Assembly (NCBI RefSeq): GCF_030867145.1
Contig: NC_134416.1
Span: 92,729,183-92,793,182, forward strand
Length of the DNA stretch: 64,000 bases
Source: Opisthocomus hoazin
Lineage: Eukaryota; Chordata; Aves; Opisthocomiformes; Opisthocomidae
Direction: 5' to 3'
The notes beneath the pieces were generated by a model. The model made no database searches and had not been told where the DNA came from. It saw only the letters and a program-made list of their open reading frames with translations. Both the position numbers and the translations under genes were made by a program. Position 1 is the stretch's first letter. Each line of letters begins with the position of its first letter. Shown piece after piece: positions 48,198-60,792 of the stretch.

Positions 48198-51100
48198 TTT
48201 ATATCAGTAGTTAACAACAAGTAACAGTTTTACACTGGTGTTTCTTACTATTTTGATCTTTTATATTCATATGGCTGAGCTGTCACATGTTCACAAGTGG
48301 GAACTTCAATTTTTCTTTTAGGTTCTACTTTAGCACATACAGAAGTGACGCCTTAGTGTAAAACCATATGGTTCAAGAAAACACTGATAGTAGAGTAGGG
48401 TAACAATTCCCTGGGGCTTTGCTACAGCTCTCCTTTTTAGTTCAAAGCCTTTGATTTGCTTCAACCTATTATGCATATGTTTTTGTTCAATCTTACTTCT
48501 TTCTGTGCCCTCTTCAGAAAAATATATCTAGGTCTACTGGTGATATGTAGCAATTTCTCAAAATAAAGACATTTGTTTTCCTTGTTTTCCACTATATTAT
48601 ACTGCTGTAATGGACTTTCTATTCTTCAGCTTCAACCAATTCTTTTTTTATTTGTCCGTTTGACTACCACAACACCACTGGATAGATTTCCTATGACTAT
48701 CTAAAATATATTTCCCTCATTTATCATACATTTCTGAATTTAGCTGAATTAATATGACTGATTTAGCCTTCCCTAAAGGAAATGTATAATACTTTACAGA
48801 AATAGTGTGGCTTTTTATATAAAAATCCCACTATAAATCATAGAAAAATAACTTGGATATCCTGCTTACCCATGAAAAACAACTAACTTAAAACAACTTT
48901 ACCCATAAGCAAAAGCACTGTGCGTGAGCTGCTTTGTCTTTTCTTCACTGGTTTCTGCATGAAAACAGTGTTCATCAGAAATGATGAAGGGCAGAGTTGG
49001 AAGCAAAAATCCTGATTTTATCTACACACTCAACAGAACAGAGACTTCTATAATGGGGCCTCTGCAGAATGAGCTCAATGACCAAACAGGCTGTCCCTCC
49101 TGTGTGCCCTCTGCTTCCCCTGAGCCCTCTCCCAACTCACCACACCCCATTGCAAGGGTAGCTGTTCACCAGCTTGCCTCCAGATGCAAAACTAGGCCAA
49201 CTGGCTATTCTGTTCTGATAGCAATTCTTTATTGCTCTTGACTTAGATTAGTCTTCTAGGAAGAACCTAGACCTTCTCCCCTTCTCTTCTTGAGCTTTCC
49301 CTCTGATATCTCCCAGTTGATAAATAGTGATACTGAATCTCAGAGCACTTAAAACATAGCTTTGCATTTTGAGCCCAAACTCGCCCATCTCCTCCACCAT
49401 CTTTGTTTTAAAATGTCAACTTTTATTTCCCTTCAACATAAGATACCAGCACCTATCAGTCAGTAGTCTGAAAATCAAAAAAAGAACATTTTTATCTTAT
49501 GCTGCCCTTCACAAACAAGAGACTTCCTGTCAACACCAACAGCACTTACATTATCTGTTTTCAAATCTCACCTTGAAAATATTCATTGTTATTATGTGCA
49601 AAGCGAAAACAAAACAAAAGAAAAAAAAAATCAAAACAAGACAATTTCAGAGACAGGAAAATAAAAAGCCAGAGAACTGAACATAGTAAAGTTTAAAATA
49701 TACAATGGCTACTTCTATTTAAAAAATAAAAAAAAAAAAGTAGTTGGATGGGCTTAGTAGAAAAGTATGGGGAAAAGAGATATCTTGTTGATTGCAAAAG
49801 TCTTGACTTGGTTTTCTTCATCTCTTCTCTACCCTTCTCAAAATAATAACAATTAGGTTGTATCTTCAATATCCCTTTGATATCTTGAACCTCTGAGTTT
49901 CATGTCTTCCAGCCTTCCATTACTATAACAAAGTCTAAGAGGTTGATTTATTTTTCAATGAAAAGCAACATCACAGGACTCCAGGAGGGGAAACTTTAAC
50001 AAGGCATTAAATACCACTAATGTCATGATGCAAATAACCAGATTTGCTAGCGCAGGAGAGTTGGAAAATGGTCTGTCTCACACTGATGCCTGAGGTAGCG
50101 GTTTGCCTCAGCTCACAGGCTCTTTAAAACAGCCTGACCTACATATTCCCCTCCTTTTTTCTAAGCTTCACTGAGAAGACAGAATTCTTAGTATTATTGT
50201 GAGGTTCACTGGGAGGTTAAAAACATGGAGAGTTATCTTTAAATATGGAAAGAGCAAAGTTTGTTGTGTAAACATTTACACTGTGAGACGACCTTCTATT
50301 GACTTCAACTGCTGAAGAAACCAGGGAGAAATGTTATGGGGCAGAAGTCCAGGAAGCTGAGTGGAGTGGGAAGATAAAGAGTGGGCCACAGTTGAGCTGA
50401 GCAGTCAGGACAGATGTGGGGAATGCTTCCTCTGGTCCATGAAAAGGACCGCACAGCTTTGGAAAAGCATTGCATGACACTGTGCTCTGAGGTGAGCAGG
50501 GGACCAAAGCTGGTGAGCAGAAGTTTGTTCCTGTGTCCTTATCAGGACAGCTTCTTTGAAACCAAGAAAGACAGAGTATTTCCTTGAGGTTGCAGAGATG
50601 GACGGCATCCTTGGGGAATGAGGTAATACTTGCACTATACCATTCTTAGAACTACACAGCCACAGCCAAGGTCCTATGAATGTCTTTTAATTCCTGGACC
50701 TGAATTCTCCTGAGGTTCGGTTGTGGAGTGGGATCCAGCTGCCTAAACACGGTGTTGTTTTAGATGCCCAAGGGCATCCCACTGCCCATCCAGAAAACAT
50801 GGAGGGACTGGAGGGGATGTCTCTTGTGGGTCTCACATCTCATTTGTCAGTCCCATGTGAATGTTTCAGATGCTATGATGCCTCAGATGGCACCTGACAA
50901 GTTCACCTGTTTCAATCTGGAGCTGCTGAATCCTAGAGGGCTTTTAAAGCCTGTAGAGTGATGCATTTTATATACTAATATATAATTAACATCCTGCAAT
51001 ATGTTAAAGATAATATTTCTCATATTTTCAGAAATCTGCACACTGAGGACCTGCTTCAGTTGTCCACCCGTGACATATAGTGCCTAGGGCATTTAAGGTG

Positions 51101-51986
51101 TCCTAGGGTGTCTAAGACATCCAGGTAGGAACAGCAGATATTACACAGGACCTTAAAGAAATCTACGCCAACCTGGCTGTGAGCCAGGTAGAAAACTTTG
51201 GGGTAACTCAAACCATAATAGATACCTCTGAATGAGAAATTGACTGGTTTTTTTAACTGTAGAAATTTGACGCATGTTGGTTAACATCAACGTTAACAAT
51301 GACCCCTCACCTATCCCCTAAATTCTGCATGCTTGCTGTGAAGGGGTGTGTGGTTTGTGATGGGGATTGGCAAGGATCTGTGCTGGCAGTATACTAGTGG
51401 TCTGTAACTTACTGACAACTCAAATGAACTGCCAGCTCCAAACCACTGGGTAATTGACATTTCCCAGTCAAAATAATACAGCGGATTTTGTGCAGGTGTG
51501 GACATGCAAACAGAATGTGGAGAGAGATCTGTATAACTTTGCTGCTTGTAAAATAACAACACACCACCACTATCTATTAAGGACAGCGATGATGAAATGT
51601 GTGACATAACTTCTGCTTACCCTATGTTGGAATTTTTTCTGTGCACGTCAAAGAAAAATCTAGAGATACCTCACCAGGTCACTATAAAAGACCTTAGAAA
51701 GTGAAGAAACAATGAAGTTTTAAGAATGTTTTGCCCAAAGAAAAGGCAATATTTTATGTCCTCAGAGAATGAGAGTATACTATAAGATCCCAGACACATC
51801 TTATTCACTTTTTGATTCTTGCTTGGGGTTTACACGCAGGGACGTATATTTTCAGATACGAAAGAATAAAGATTTTGTTTGGGCAGATGGATTCCAAGAG
51901 CTATCACACTCCTAATCTCAGTGTGCTTCACATAGGATATTTTTCCTCCAAAAAGCAGTGACTGGGAAACCAGTCACACAGAACAG

Positions 51987-52003
51987 AAAAAAAAAAAAAA
52001 AAA
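51987..52003. repeat. Poly-A tract
   Basis: Seventeen consecutive A, followed by GAAAAC. Confidence 0.8.
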
Positions 52004-54125
52004 GAAAACATTCGGCATAGAATTGCAGGTGTAAATGTTCAGTTAAGCTTTATTATATATTTCTGTCAACATTTATGAAATTCAGTAGTCTGGAGTCACA
52101 GAGACTACTAGTTCAGAATCTTTTTTTTAAATTAATGCCTCCAGGTTTCTTTTTCTCATCTATTTTGGGAAATACAGTAGAGAGAAAGACTGTGCTGACA
52201 ATATCAGGAGACCCTGTCAGAAAGTCAAGAATTCAAGTAGAATTACCAGCAATAGGCTTTATGCAAGGCAAGAGCAAGAGGGCAAAAAAACCCCAATGTG
52301 GTGCTCCTTTGAAGTCTGACAAGACAGATGAACCTACAGCTAAGATACTTGAGACTGAGAATGATGGCTTTCCAGGGCAGATGTTTGACTGCAAGTTCAG
52401 ACCATCCATGTCAGAACTTGATATGAAGTTTAAAGTACAGAATGATTGAGCTATCTAAGAAGCAGGTATTAGTGAGCCTTCGAGCAGGAAAGACAAATAA
52501 TTACAGTTCTAAGGTATCCAATACCTTTAATACAGTATGAGATGCCTGCAAGACTTCATGCTTTTCAGCTGTGGAGAAAGTGCCCTCTTCTTTAACAAGG
52601 CAATTAAGGCACTGCACACTCACTGTGCGGTGAGGACTTGCACAGGTATTTAGCAGTACAGAAGTCAGTACATGAAGTCATTAGTGAAATTGTTTCTTAT
52701 GAAATTTCCCCTCTCTCTCTCTTCTCTAAACAAAATTGAGAAATGTCTGTCTCCTGCTGCTTCCCTACATATATCTGCTCTCCTCTCTGGGTAAATTCTT
52801 AAATTGTCCTATGTAAGGGATGGGAAAATTTGCTATTAATCAGACCCTAAAAATCTGACAGCAAATCCCATGCTGAAATCCTAGAGGCAGACTGGAAAAG
52901 ATTTCTGAAGAATAACTGGAATTCTGCCAAGAATTTTTAAGAGCTTGAATGTCTTGGGGGGGATATATAAAAACAACCTCATGATTCAGCTAACCAAAGC
53001 AGTAAAACAAGTTGCCCTAGGCAGGGATCAGCACTTTGAATATATTTGGGTGCTCCCTTTAATGCCTATGTTTCTTTTTCCTTCTTCTGTCCTTTTCCCA
53101 GTTCCTTTCTACTTTGAAGTTTGGAAGGTAGGCTTTATATGTTACTTTTCCTTCTCACCAAGCCAACAGGGAAGGGTCATAAGTAGGGCAGCCAGTTCCC
53201 TCTGCTTTGAAAGCTGTATGACTGCTACTTTAGATACACATCCTCCTGCCTAAACCCCAGCACAGTGTGAGCCCTATCACAAATTTATAAGCTCCAGTTC
53301 TGTCCTGTATACTACCTAGTCCAGACATGTAACAGTCATCTTAATCATAACTCAAATGTAGAAAGCATGCTGTTGTCATCTTCCATGATTAAAACAGGGC
53401 AAAGCTTGTACAGCAGTGTCATATGAAATGGTGTTTAATTTCCAGCACACAAAAGGCAACTAGTGCAGCACTTAAAAGTGCTTATATGCATTGTCTGTTC
53501 TGGAAGCAGGGTATCTCCAGTTCGAAGAAACCTGTCTGACCTCCATGAATAATGAACTCTTTAAGAACTTCAAGGAGAATCCTCAAAGAGATCAATCAAG
53601 TGAGACCAAACGGAATGACAAGAATACAAGATTAAAGAAGAGTCTCTGGTATAGTCTTGATAAAGTTGATTTGAGCACCTGAAAGTTTAGTAGACTTAAC
53701 TGACAGTGGCTAAAGCTAACTCAAACTTTATGGCTTACATGATCCTTGTTGGAAGAATTTTAGACACATGAGCAGTCTCCAACCACCTGTCTTTCTAAAG
53801 TATGTTGTACTTGGCTATTGGTTACGAAGACATGGTGACTATTAGAACGTTTTTGGTTCTCAGAGGTATCAGGGTGATATCATTATTTAACCAACAAAGC
53901 AGAGCTTCTAAGAAGAAGAAAGCATTGGTCATAAGCTATATCTATGTTTTGAAAGCAGTTGGACAGAGTAGATAATCAAGTGAAGCGGTCACGGCTGACA
54001 CCTCTACCCTGTATACAGTTCACAGGTTTTATTTCAGACTCTATCTGATGTTGTGAATCAAATGACTCTTCCATATAGATGATTCAACACTGCCAAAAGG
54101 ACTAGCCATTGGTTTAATACCACTT

Positions 54126-55850
54126 AGAATCATAGAATCATAGAATCATTTAAGTTGGAGAAGAACTTTAAGCTGATCAATCCCAACCATTAACCTAGTA
54201 CTGCCAAGTCCACCGCTCAACCATGTCTTTCCAGATCCCTCTGCAGAGCCTTTTTACCCTGCAAGCAGATCAACAATCCTGCCCAACTTGGTGTCATCTG
54301 CAAACTTACTACAGCAGCACTCAAGTCCCTCATCCAGACCATTGATGAAGATATTAAGCAGAACTGACCCCAAGACTGAGCCCTGGGGAACACCACTTGT
54401 GACTGGCCATTAGCTGGATTTAACTCCATTCACCACAACTTTTCAGGCCCAGCCATCCAGCCATTTTTTTGCCCAGCAAAGAATACACCTGTCCAAGCCA
54501 CGAGCAGCCAGTTGCTCCATGAGAATGCTGTGGGAATTGATGTCCAACGCTTTACTAAAGTCCAGGTAAACAATATCCACAGCCTTTCCCTCATCCACTA
54601 AGCAGATCCCCTTGTCATAGAAGGAGATCGGGGTAGTCAGGCAGGACTTGCCTTTCATAAAGCCACACTGACTGGGCCTGATCACTTGGTTGTTCCGTAC
54701 GTGCTATGTGATTGCCCTCAAGATGATCTGCTCCATAACCTTCCCCAGCATCGAGGTCAGACTGACAGGCCTGTAGTTCCCTGGATCATCCTTCCAGCCC
54801 TTCCTGTAGATGGGCTTCATATTTGCTAAGCTCCAGTCAACTGGGATCTCCCTGGTTAGCCAGGACTGCTGAGAAATGATTGAAAGAGTCTTGGTGAGCA
54901 CTTCTGCCAGCTCCGTCAGTACCATTGGGTGGATCTTATCCTGCCCTATAGACTTGTGTGTGTCTAAGTGGTGTAGCAGGTCACTAGCCATTTCCCCTTG
55001 GATTATGGGGGCTTCATTCTGCTCCCCATCCCTATCTTCCAGTTCAGGGGGCTGGGTACCCTGAGAACAGCTGTTCTTACTATTAAAGACCAAGGCAAAG
55101 CAGTCATTAAACACCTCAGCCTGTTCCTCATCCTTTGCCGCTATGTTTTGCCCCGCATCCATTAAAGGATGGAGATTCTCCTTACCCTCCATTTGTTGCT
55201 AATGTATTTATAGAATCATTTTTTATCATCTTTTAAGGCAGTAGCCAGATTAAGTTCTAGATGGGCTTCAGCCCTTCTAATTTTCTTCCTACATTACTTC
55301 ATGACATCCTTGTAGTCCTCCTGAGTTGTCTGCATCTTCTTCCAAAGATCATAAAGTCTCTTTTTTTGTGTGAGTTCCAGCCAAAGGTCTCTGTTCAGCC
55401 AGGCCAGTCTTCTTCCCCACTGGCTCATCTTTCGGCACATGGGAATGGCCTTCTGTGCCTCTTTAAGACTTCCTTCTTGTAGAGCGTCCAGCCTTCCTGG
55501 GCTCATTTGCCCTTCAGGACTGCCTCCCAAGGCTGACTTTGTCTGGAGGCCAAAGTCTGCCCTCCAGAAGTCCAAGGTGGCAGTTCTGCTAACCCCCCTC
55601 CTTACTTCTCTGAGAATCAAAAGCTCTGTCATTCCATGATCGCTGTGCCCAAGACAGCCTCCAACCATCACATCACCTAGAAGTCCTTCTCTGTTCACAA
55701 AAAACAGGTCCAGCAGGGTGCCTTTCCTAGTTAGCTCCCTTACCATCTGTGTCAGGAAGTTATCTTCCACACACTCCAGGAACTTCCTAGACTGTTTCCT
55801 CTCCACTGTATGGTATTTCCAGGAGACATCTGGTAAGCTGAAGTCCCCCC
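54126..55850 (-). mobile_element. CR1 LINE with internal deletion, second subfamily
   Basis: The inverted tail AGAATCATAGAATCATAGAA is followed by TTTAAGTTGGAGAAGAAC and a ~100-bp end that differs from the other avian CR1 copies here. It then jumps to TTTCCAGATCCCTCTGCAG, in the middle of ORF2. In the copy at 39996 the equivalent point lies about 820 bp from the tail, so roughly 700 bp (the polymerase C-terminus and most of the 3'UTR) is missing. Upstream, antisense ORF2 continues through the rest of the polymerase, the linker and the end of the endonuclease. It stops at GCTGAAGTCCCCC, which encodes the GDF.LPD region. Confidence 0.92.
54280..55806 (-). pseudogene. CR1 ORF2 fragment: endonuclease end and reverse transcriptase
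   Basis: Three antisense frames carry recognisable pieces. 55294-55806 holds the endonuclease C-terminus (RKFLECVEDNFLTQMVREL, then GHSDH, the catalytic Asp-His region) and the linker. 54704-55192 holds the RT entry (KPIYRKGWKDDPGNYRPVSL). 54443-54685 holds QCGFMKGKSCLT and YLDFSKALD, with the first catalytic Asp. The second catalytic box is still readable at about 54287-54305 in another frame. Stops and frameshifts separate the pieces and the C-terminus is deleted, so it is inactive. This is the only copy here that keeps any endonuclease sequence. Confidence 0.88.
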
Positions 55851-58384
55851 TCAGTGCATTTGGTATGCATTCGGAGCAGACTTATCAGTTTGCCTTCTTA
55901 ACTTTAGGTCAGAACAGGAAAATAAAAATATTTTGGAATGCCAAATGAGGACAAGCCTTTCATTTTTCATGTGAAAACGAGAAAACAGAAACATTATTTT
56001 GTGCTTGCTATATTTTGGGGAATTTAGACATTGGTTGTAGCTTGAGGTTCTAAGGAAAACAGAACAGCAGTGCATAAGACAATTTTGGACTACCAGGAGT
56101 GGCAACACCTTCCATATTCAAAGCAGTTTTGGAATACAAGGTGAAAGGCAGTAACAAGTCAAGAACTTCTATTTGGAAATAATATAGAGCAAGAACAGTA
56201 AGGAGCCTTTAATGACTGATCGAATTTCAAAAGAAAACTTGACCAAGGCTGCCACTGAATTCCCTAGAAAAGATCCCAGCTGTTCGCTGTATCCAGTGCT
56301 TCCAGTAATACAAAGAATCTTCAGCTATCACTAGGAAACCAGTAGTTATCCATCTTTATGACAGAAAATTTTTTTTTTCATAAAAATATATTGATTTTTT
56401 CTGAGGTAATTTATCTCAGGTGTGAGAAGCAATTAAATATTCCATCACCCTGAGGAAGAAGGAAAGCTGAGCATCTGAAAATCCTGCCAGTTTAGTAGTG
56501 CTCCCACAGAATAAGGGAATACAGTCAAGCAGATTTAAAATAATGACATCATCTATATACACACCTTAATCTTCTTATGAACAGTAGGAAGTGTACTACT
56601 GGGCCTTACACCCCAAATCTCCAGATCATTTAAAAATTGCATCTGGTACTTGATCTCTAGCTCTCCAAACTACTGAGCCAGCAGTGAAGAATGGAATTTA
56701 ACATTGTTCCAGGTATAAAGTATCCATGACTTGAGGTCCCTAAACAAAGCATTTTTGAGTCACACTGAAATTCAGTCCCAGGTACCAACAAACGTAAACA
56801 CACTGTTCCACGAGTCATGTGGTAGGCTTAGCATACAGTAAGCTGCGAAGTGAGGACATACAATAAGGCATGTGAGAACTAAGCCTCTGCTCTAGAGATT
56901 ACACCTCCACAGAACTAACGAAGAAAGGGCTATGCATCAACTCGAAGAATTTGAGGATCAGAAAACAAAGGACTTAAAATTATTCCATCATTACCTTCCA
57001 GAGCACATTCCATCAAAAAGAACTGGCCCTCTGTCAGTGGAGACACAAATAAACTTCAAAGTGATAAAGAATGGGAGAAAACTTTTGCAATCAAATGTCT
57101 GCTCCATAAACAAAATGGCTACTTTCAATTGCATCTTTCCTCATTTGAGAAGAACAATACTTCACCCCAGTAAAACACATGAAGAAACACATACTTAACA
57201 TCCTTTGACATAATAAATAACCCGACTGGGGAAAATTGGCCTATTCAAAGACTCTCAGTGATGCACAAACTAAAGCACTTCACCAAATCGAGGTCTTGGT
57301 TTGTTGAACCAGACTTCCCAATTGGCAACAAATGAGCCTGAAGTACAAATAAGAGGTTTCTGTTATCTGTAGCATAAAGTGTCAGGTGTTACTTGTATAT
57401 TTAAGTACAAAAATCCTGCATTTCATAAGCCCAGCAGCAAAAGTGAGTGTTTAAAAAAAAAAAAGTAGAAAAACAATGTCTCATTCTTTTCTCATTTGTA
57501 CCTGCGTAAGAAATTGAAGCCAAAGGAGTTTCACTGCCACCTGTAATCATTAATATCAGCATAGAAGAATGTTTATTACAAGAACACAATTTAGCAATGA
57601 ACTTCGTTGTGAACAAAACTAGTGAACCCCAAGCCTCATCATGTAAAAAAATAACACTCTTCTGCAACATGTGGTGGTTACATTTTGGACTTTCATAGGC
57701 CCCTCTAAGTAACTTCAGCTTTTCAATTGTTAATTCAAAGATAAAAAAAGGACACATTAAGCCTGGGCAGAATACTCTTTCTCTCCCCCTCTAGTGATGT
57801 GAATTTTTTACTACTCTTACCACACTCTAGCTCAAGTCTTCTTAATTGACTTATCAAGTAAAAGGCCCTTCCCTGAGAGTTCTCCACAAACAGGATTGTC
57901 AGTGATACCACTCGGAGTTTCTTGTGTGTCACCGATTTATTTACAACTCTAACCCTACCAAGAATTCTTGAAGAGACATCAAGAATTAGACCACTCTACA
58001 ATTCCAGCATCAAATCCAGCAATGATGTCAAAGCTAGGTGTTTGTCAATTTAGTGTTGCTGAAAGAATGTCAACAAAAGTATTCTTAATGCCCAACATGA
58101 TTCCTAACATGAAACAACACACGCATTTATACACTGAGGTCTCAAACTTGGTTCTATTACCACACACAGATATCATATAGTCACTGAAACTATTTTTCCG
58201 GTATTGGCAACAAGGCTGCTGAAGTATTCATGTCAATAATTAAAGTCTTCTGTAATGCACCCACCCTTCAGTGACAAACATATCAATGGGGTCTGATGGA
58301 CTGTAACAGGCAACAGACACTCTCTCCACAAGTGCCTGTGACAAATCACAGATCTTGCCTTTGGCAAGACCTCTGTCAATCTCT
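55851..58384. other. Unique non-coding sequence
   Basis: AT-rich. Open frames at 56932-57198 and 57401-57757 lack recognisable domains. A poly-A of about 12 bases lies near 57453. No repeat family identified. Confidence 0.5.
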
Positions 58385-59300
58385 TACTAGACCTCTTCAA
58401 GGGCACTAGGGAATACAGCCTAGATGAAATTAGCCTGAGATGGGTGCACAGGTGGTTGAAAGTGGTATTTAAAATGTGGTTATCAGCATTCATGGTCAAA
58501 TAAGACATATTTATTAAATATGACCTCCTGAAGTCCATGGCATTATATAATTTCATTAACCAATGAAGTAAAGAAAACCTTAATGATCTTTGAAAACAGC
58601 ATCAAACAAGGTAGGTAACAGGCACTTCTGAGATTAAGACTAGAATGGAAAAGATCTTTGTCCACTGGACTCATACTCTGAAATATAGACGAGGTCAGAA
58701 AGCAGTAGTGCAAACTCCTGCAGTTAAATCAGAATTAACAGCTCTATAAATACAATAGGGGGAAAATCCAGCTGATCAGAAGCTTTGCAGAAAAGTATCT
58801 GGGGAATTCCAAACTGCACATGAGTCAGCTAAGTCAGGCTGCTCCAAAAATATACCATGCACCAGTTAAAGATGTGAAAATAGCAGCACTGTAAGAAAGG
58901 CAACCTAAGGAATCCTCTCACTTTTCCTGGCCCGACAGCTGGGCATTGTGTCAGCTGCAGGAGCACTCTTCTAGCAGAATGCTGGAACTCTTCTAGCCAC
59001 TGAATGTCCAGAGGTGAACAACATGCACTGTAAAGAAAGAATGGGGTTCTTTAGTCTAGAGAAGAGGGCCCTATGAAGAAACACGATTGTCTTAAAATAT
59101 GGTAAAGACTGCCAAAAAAGAGCCAGCTGTTCTTTATATCCACCAGGGCTAGGACAAAAATAACAGGTTTAAACTCCAGTTGCGAAGATGCAGAATAAAT
59201 ATTAGGAAAATCTTTCTAATAGTAAGGTGTTTAAAAAATAAAGTTTAGAGAAATAAGAGTGAGAACATTATAAAAGCTTTCCTTAGGATTTGGGATAAAC
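58385..59300 (+). mobile_element. Ancient CR1 LINE (reptile-like lineage), highly diverged
   Basis: Several blocks lie in the order and spacing of a sense CR1 ORF2: AATACAGCCTAGATGAAAT with GGTGGGTGCACAGGTGGTTGAAA; TTTGCAGAAAAGTATCTGGGG with CATGAGTCAGCTAAG; GTCCAGAGGTGAACAAC; GTTCTTTAGTCTAGAGAAGAG; ATATTAGGAAAATCTTTCTAA. The wording is closer to old CR1s shared with turtles and crocodilians than to the avian copies elsewhere in this window. Intervening sequence is heavily decayed, and the 3' tail is not recognisable. Confidence 0.65.
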
Positions 59301-59384
59301 GAGAAAGACTCTTACAGTCTCTTTCTGCTTAGAAGCTAACATAAACTCGGGCACACAGGCAGCTTCTCCATGTCTTTGACTGGT

Positions 59385-59398
59385 TGTGTGTGTGTGTG
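59385..59398. repeat. (TG)n microsatellite
   Basis: Seven TG units in a TG-rich patch that continues irregularly to about 59462. Confidence 0.85.
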
Positions 59399-59436
59399 CA
59401 CTCACGTAACTTTCTATGTGAGCGTGTACATACCTT

Positions 59437-59462
59437 CACACATGTGTGCGTGTACATGTACA
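59437..59462. repeat. 26-nt alternating purine-pyrimidine tract
   Basis: CACACATGTGTGCGTGTACA and the six bases after it alternate pyrimidine and purine without a break, so Z-DNA formation is possible. Confidence 0.65.
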
Positions 59463-60710
59463 AGCCTACGTTTATACACAAGCCTGTGTGAATGCGGTGT
59501 CCTTAACTGTCTGAAATTTAATTTTGAAAACATTTAACAGAGATTTTCCCCCTCTGAGCCTCAACAGTATAAAGGGTTGGACCATGTATAGTGGCTAGTG
59601 TCCAGGGATGTTTTAATGCTGATATTCTTGCCCACCTTTTTCTTCCAAAGTACAGCAGATTTAGAGAGGTATAAAAACAAATGTGAACAGGCTTTTTTTT
59701 TTTTTTAAAGGCAGTCGGCATAGTTCTTGTCTCATTTACATCTACATGTAGCACTGAAAACAGCAAAATGACAGCAGTATAAAACTGACTTGAAGAGAGA
59801 AGCAGATCTTTGTATGATTATAGTAATATATGAAGAGCTATTGATCTGAAGATTTGTTCAACAAGGGTGAGTAAGACTATTCAACAAGCACGGTTGATGA
59901 GACTTGCACATACTAGCCTGACGGTGGAACCAGAATATGATAAACATCCATGCAATGCAGACTATATCTAAACCTGGTGAATGAAGGAGACAATTATCCC
60001 CAGTATTCAGACCAAATGGTTTTCATTTACACTTGGCAGCTCCTTTTCTCCATTTTGGAATACCTAGGTAAAGTTTTCCTCCGTATTGCATTCCCACTCT
60101 ATAGTTTCAGTGCTCTGAGTGGCTGCCCGATGAAAAGATAATCAACTACATGCATTTCACGTAATCATACCAATACATCACCTCTGCTCATGACCACACA
60201 GCCAAAAGAGTGGCAGCACACAAGAAATCTGAGAGCACACTGAAGCTGGATGGGAGGACATGAAGGAAGTTCGGTAATTTTATTATGAGAACAGAGTTAC
60301 TTAATTAAATCCCTTTAAAAGTTTATGAGATGGTCTGACAAGGCCAGGAAATAAAGTTTTCCCCAAACGGAATGAAGCAAAGGCCAGCCATGTTACCTTC
60401 AGGAAGGAGGGAATGGGAATTTACCCTAAAAATACTTAGCTGTTTCCAACAGTGAAGAAAATTATTTACAATATTAAAAAATTCTGGGGATATTTTTTTA
60501 AAAGGGCCCCACTCACTGGAATAGTGGTATGCCCTCTGTCATTGCTTCAACAAAGATACAAACTCAGGAATGGAGGGAGAGGCAAAACCTTAACTTACAC
60601 AGGGTCATTAGAAACTTTAGATTCTCTCAGCTAGAAGTCCCTGAAGATCCTCTCTGCATTAAATGTGCTTGAGGCTCTCATCAGTCCAAGTAGCAACTGC
60701 TTCCTAGGCT

Positions 60711-60792
60711 GCACATGTGCCTCCCCCCGAGGGTGAGCGCGTATGTTCCATTCCCTCAGAGCTCCCCAGGCTCAGCCGGGCTGCACATGTGC
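60711..60792. repeat. Duplicated 10-bp palindrome GCACATGTGC
   Basis: The palindrome occurs at 60711-60720 and 60783-60792, each preceded by GGCT or GGGCT, 72 bp apart in a CpG-containing patch. Its core contains overlapping CACATG/CATGTG E-box-like sites. Confidence 0.6.

Larger units (their letters stand above)
46854..54125. other. Mostly unique non-coding sequence
   Basis: AT-rich with poly-A runs at 48181-48197 and 51987-52003. A moderately GC-rich block at about 50640-51230 contains a 7-bp-stem hairpin (GATGCCC/GGGCATC, 50763-50778) and may be a decayed dispersed repeat that I cannot name. An open frame at 52075-52449 with an acceptor-like CAG at about 52172 is protein-like but unidentified. 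Confidence 0.45.
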
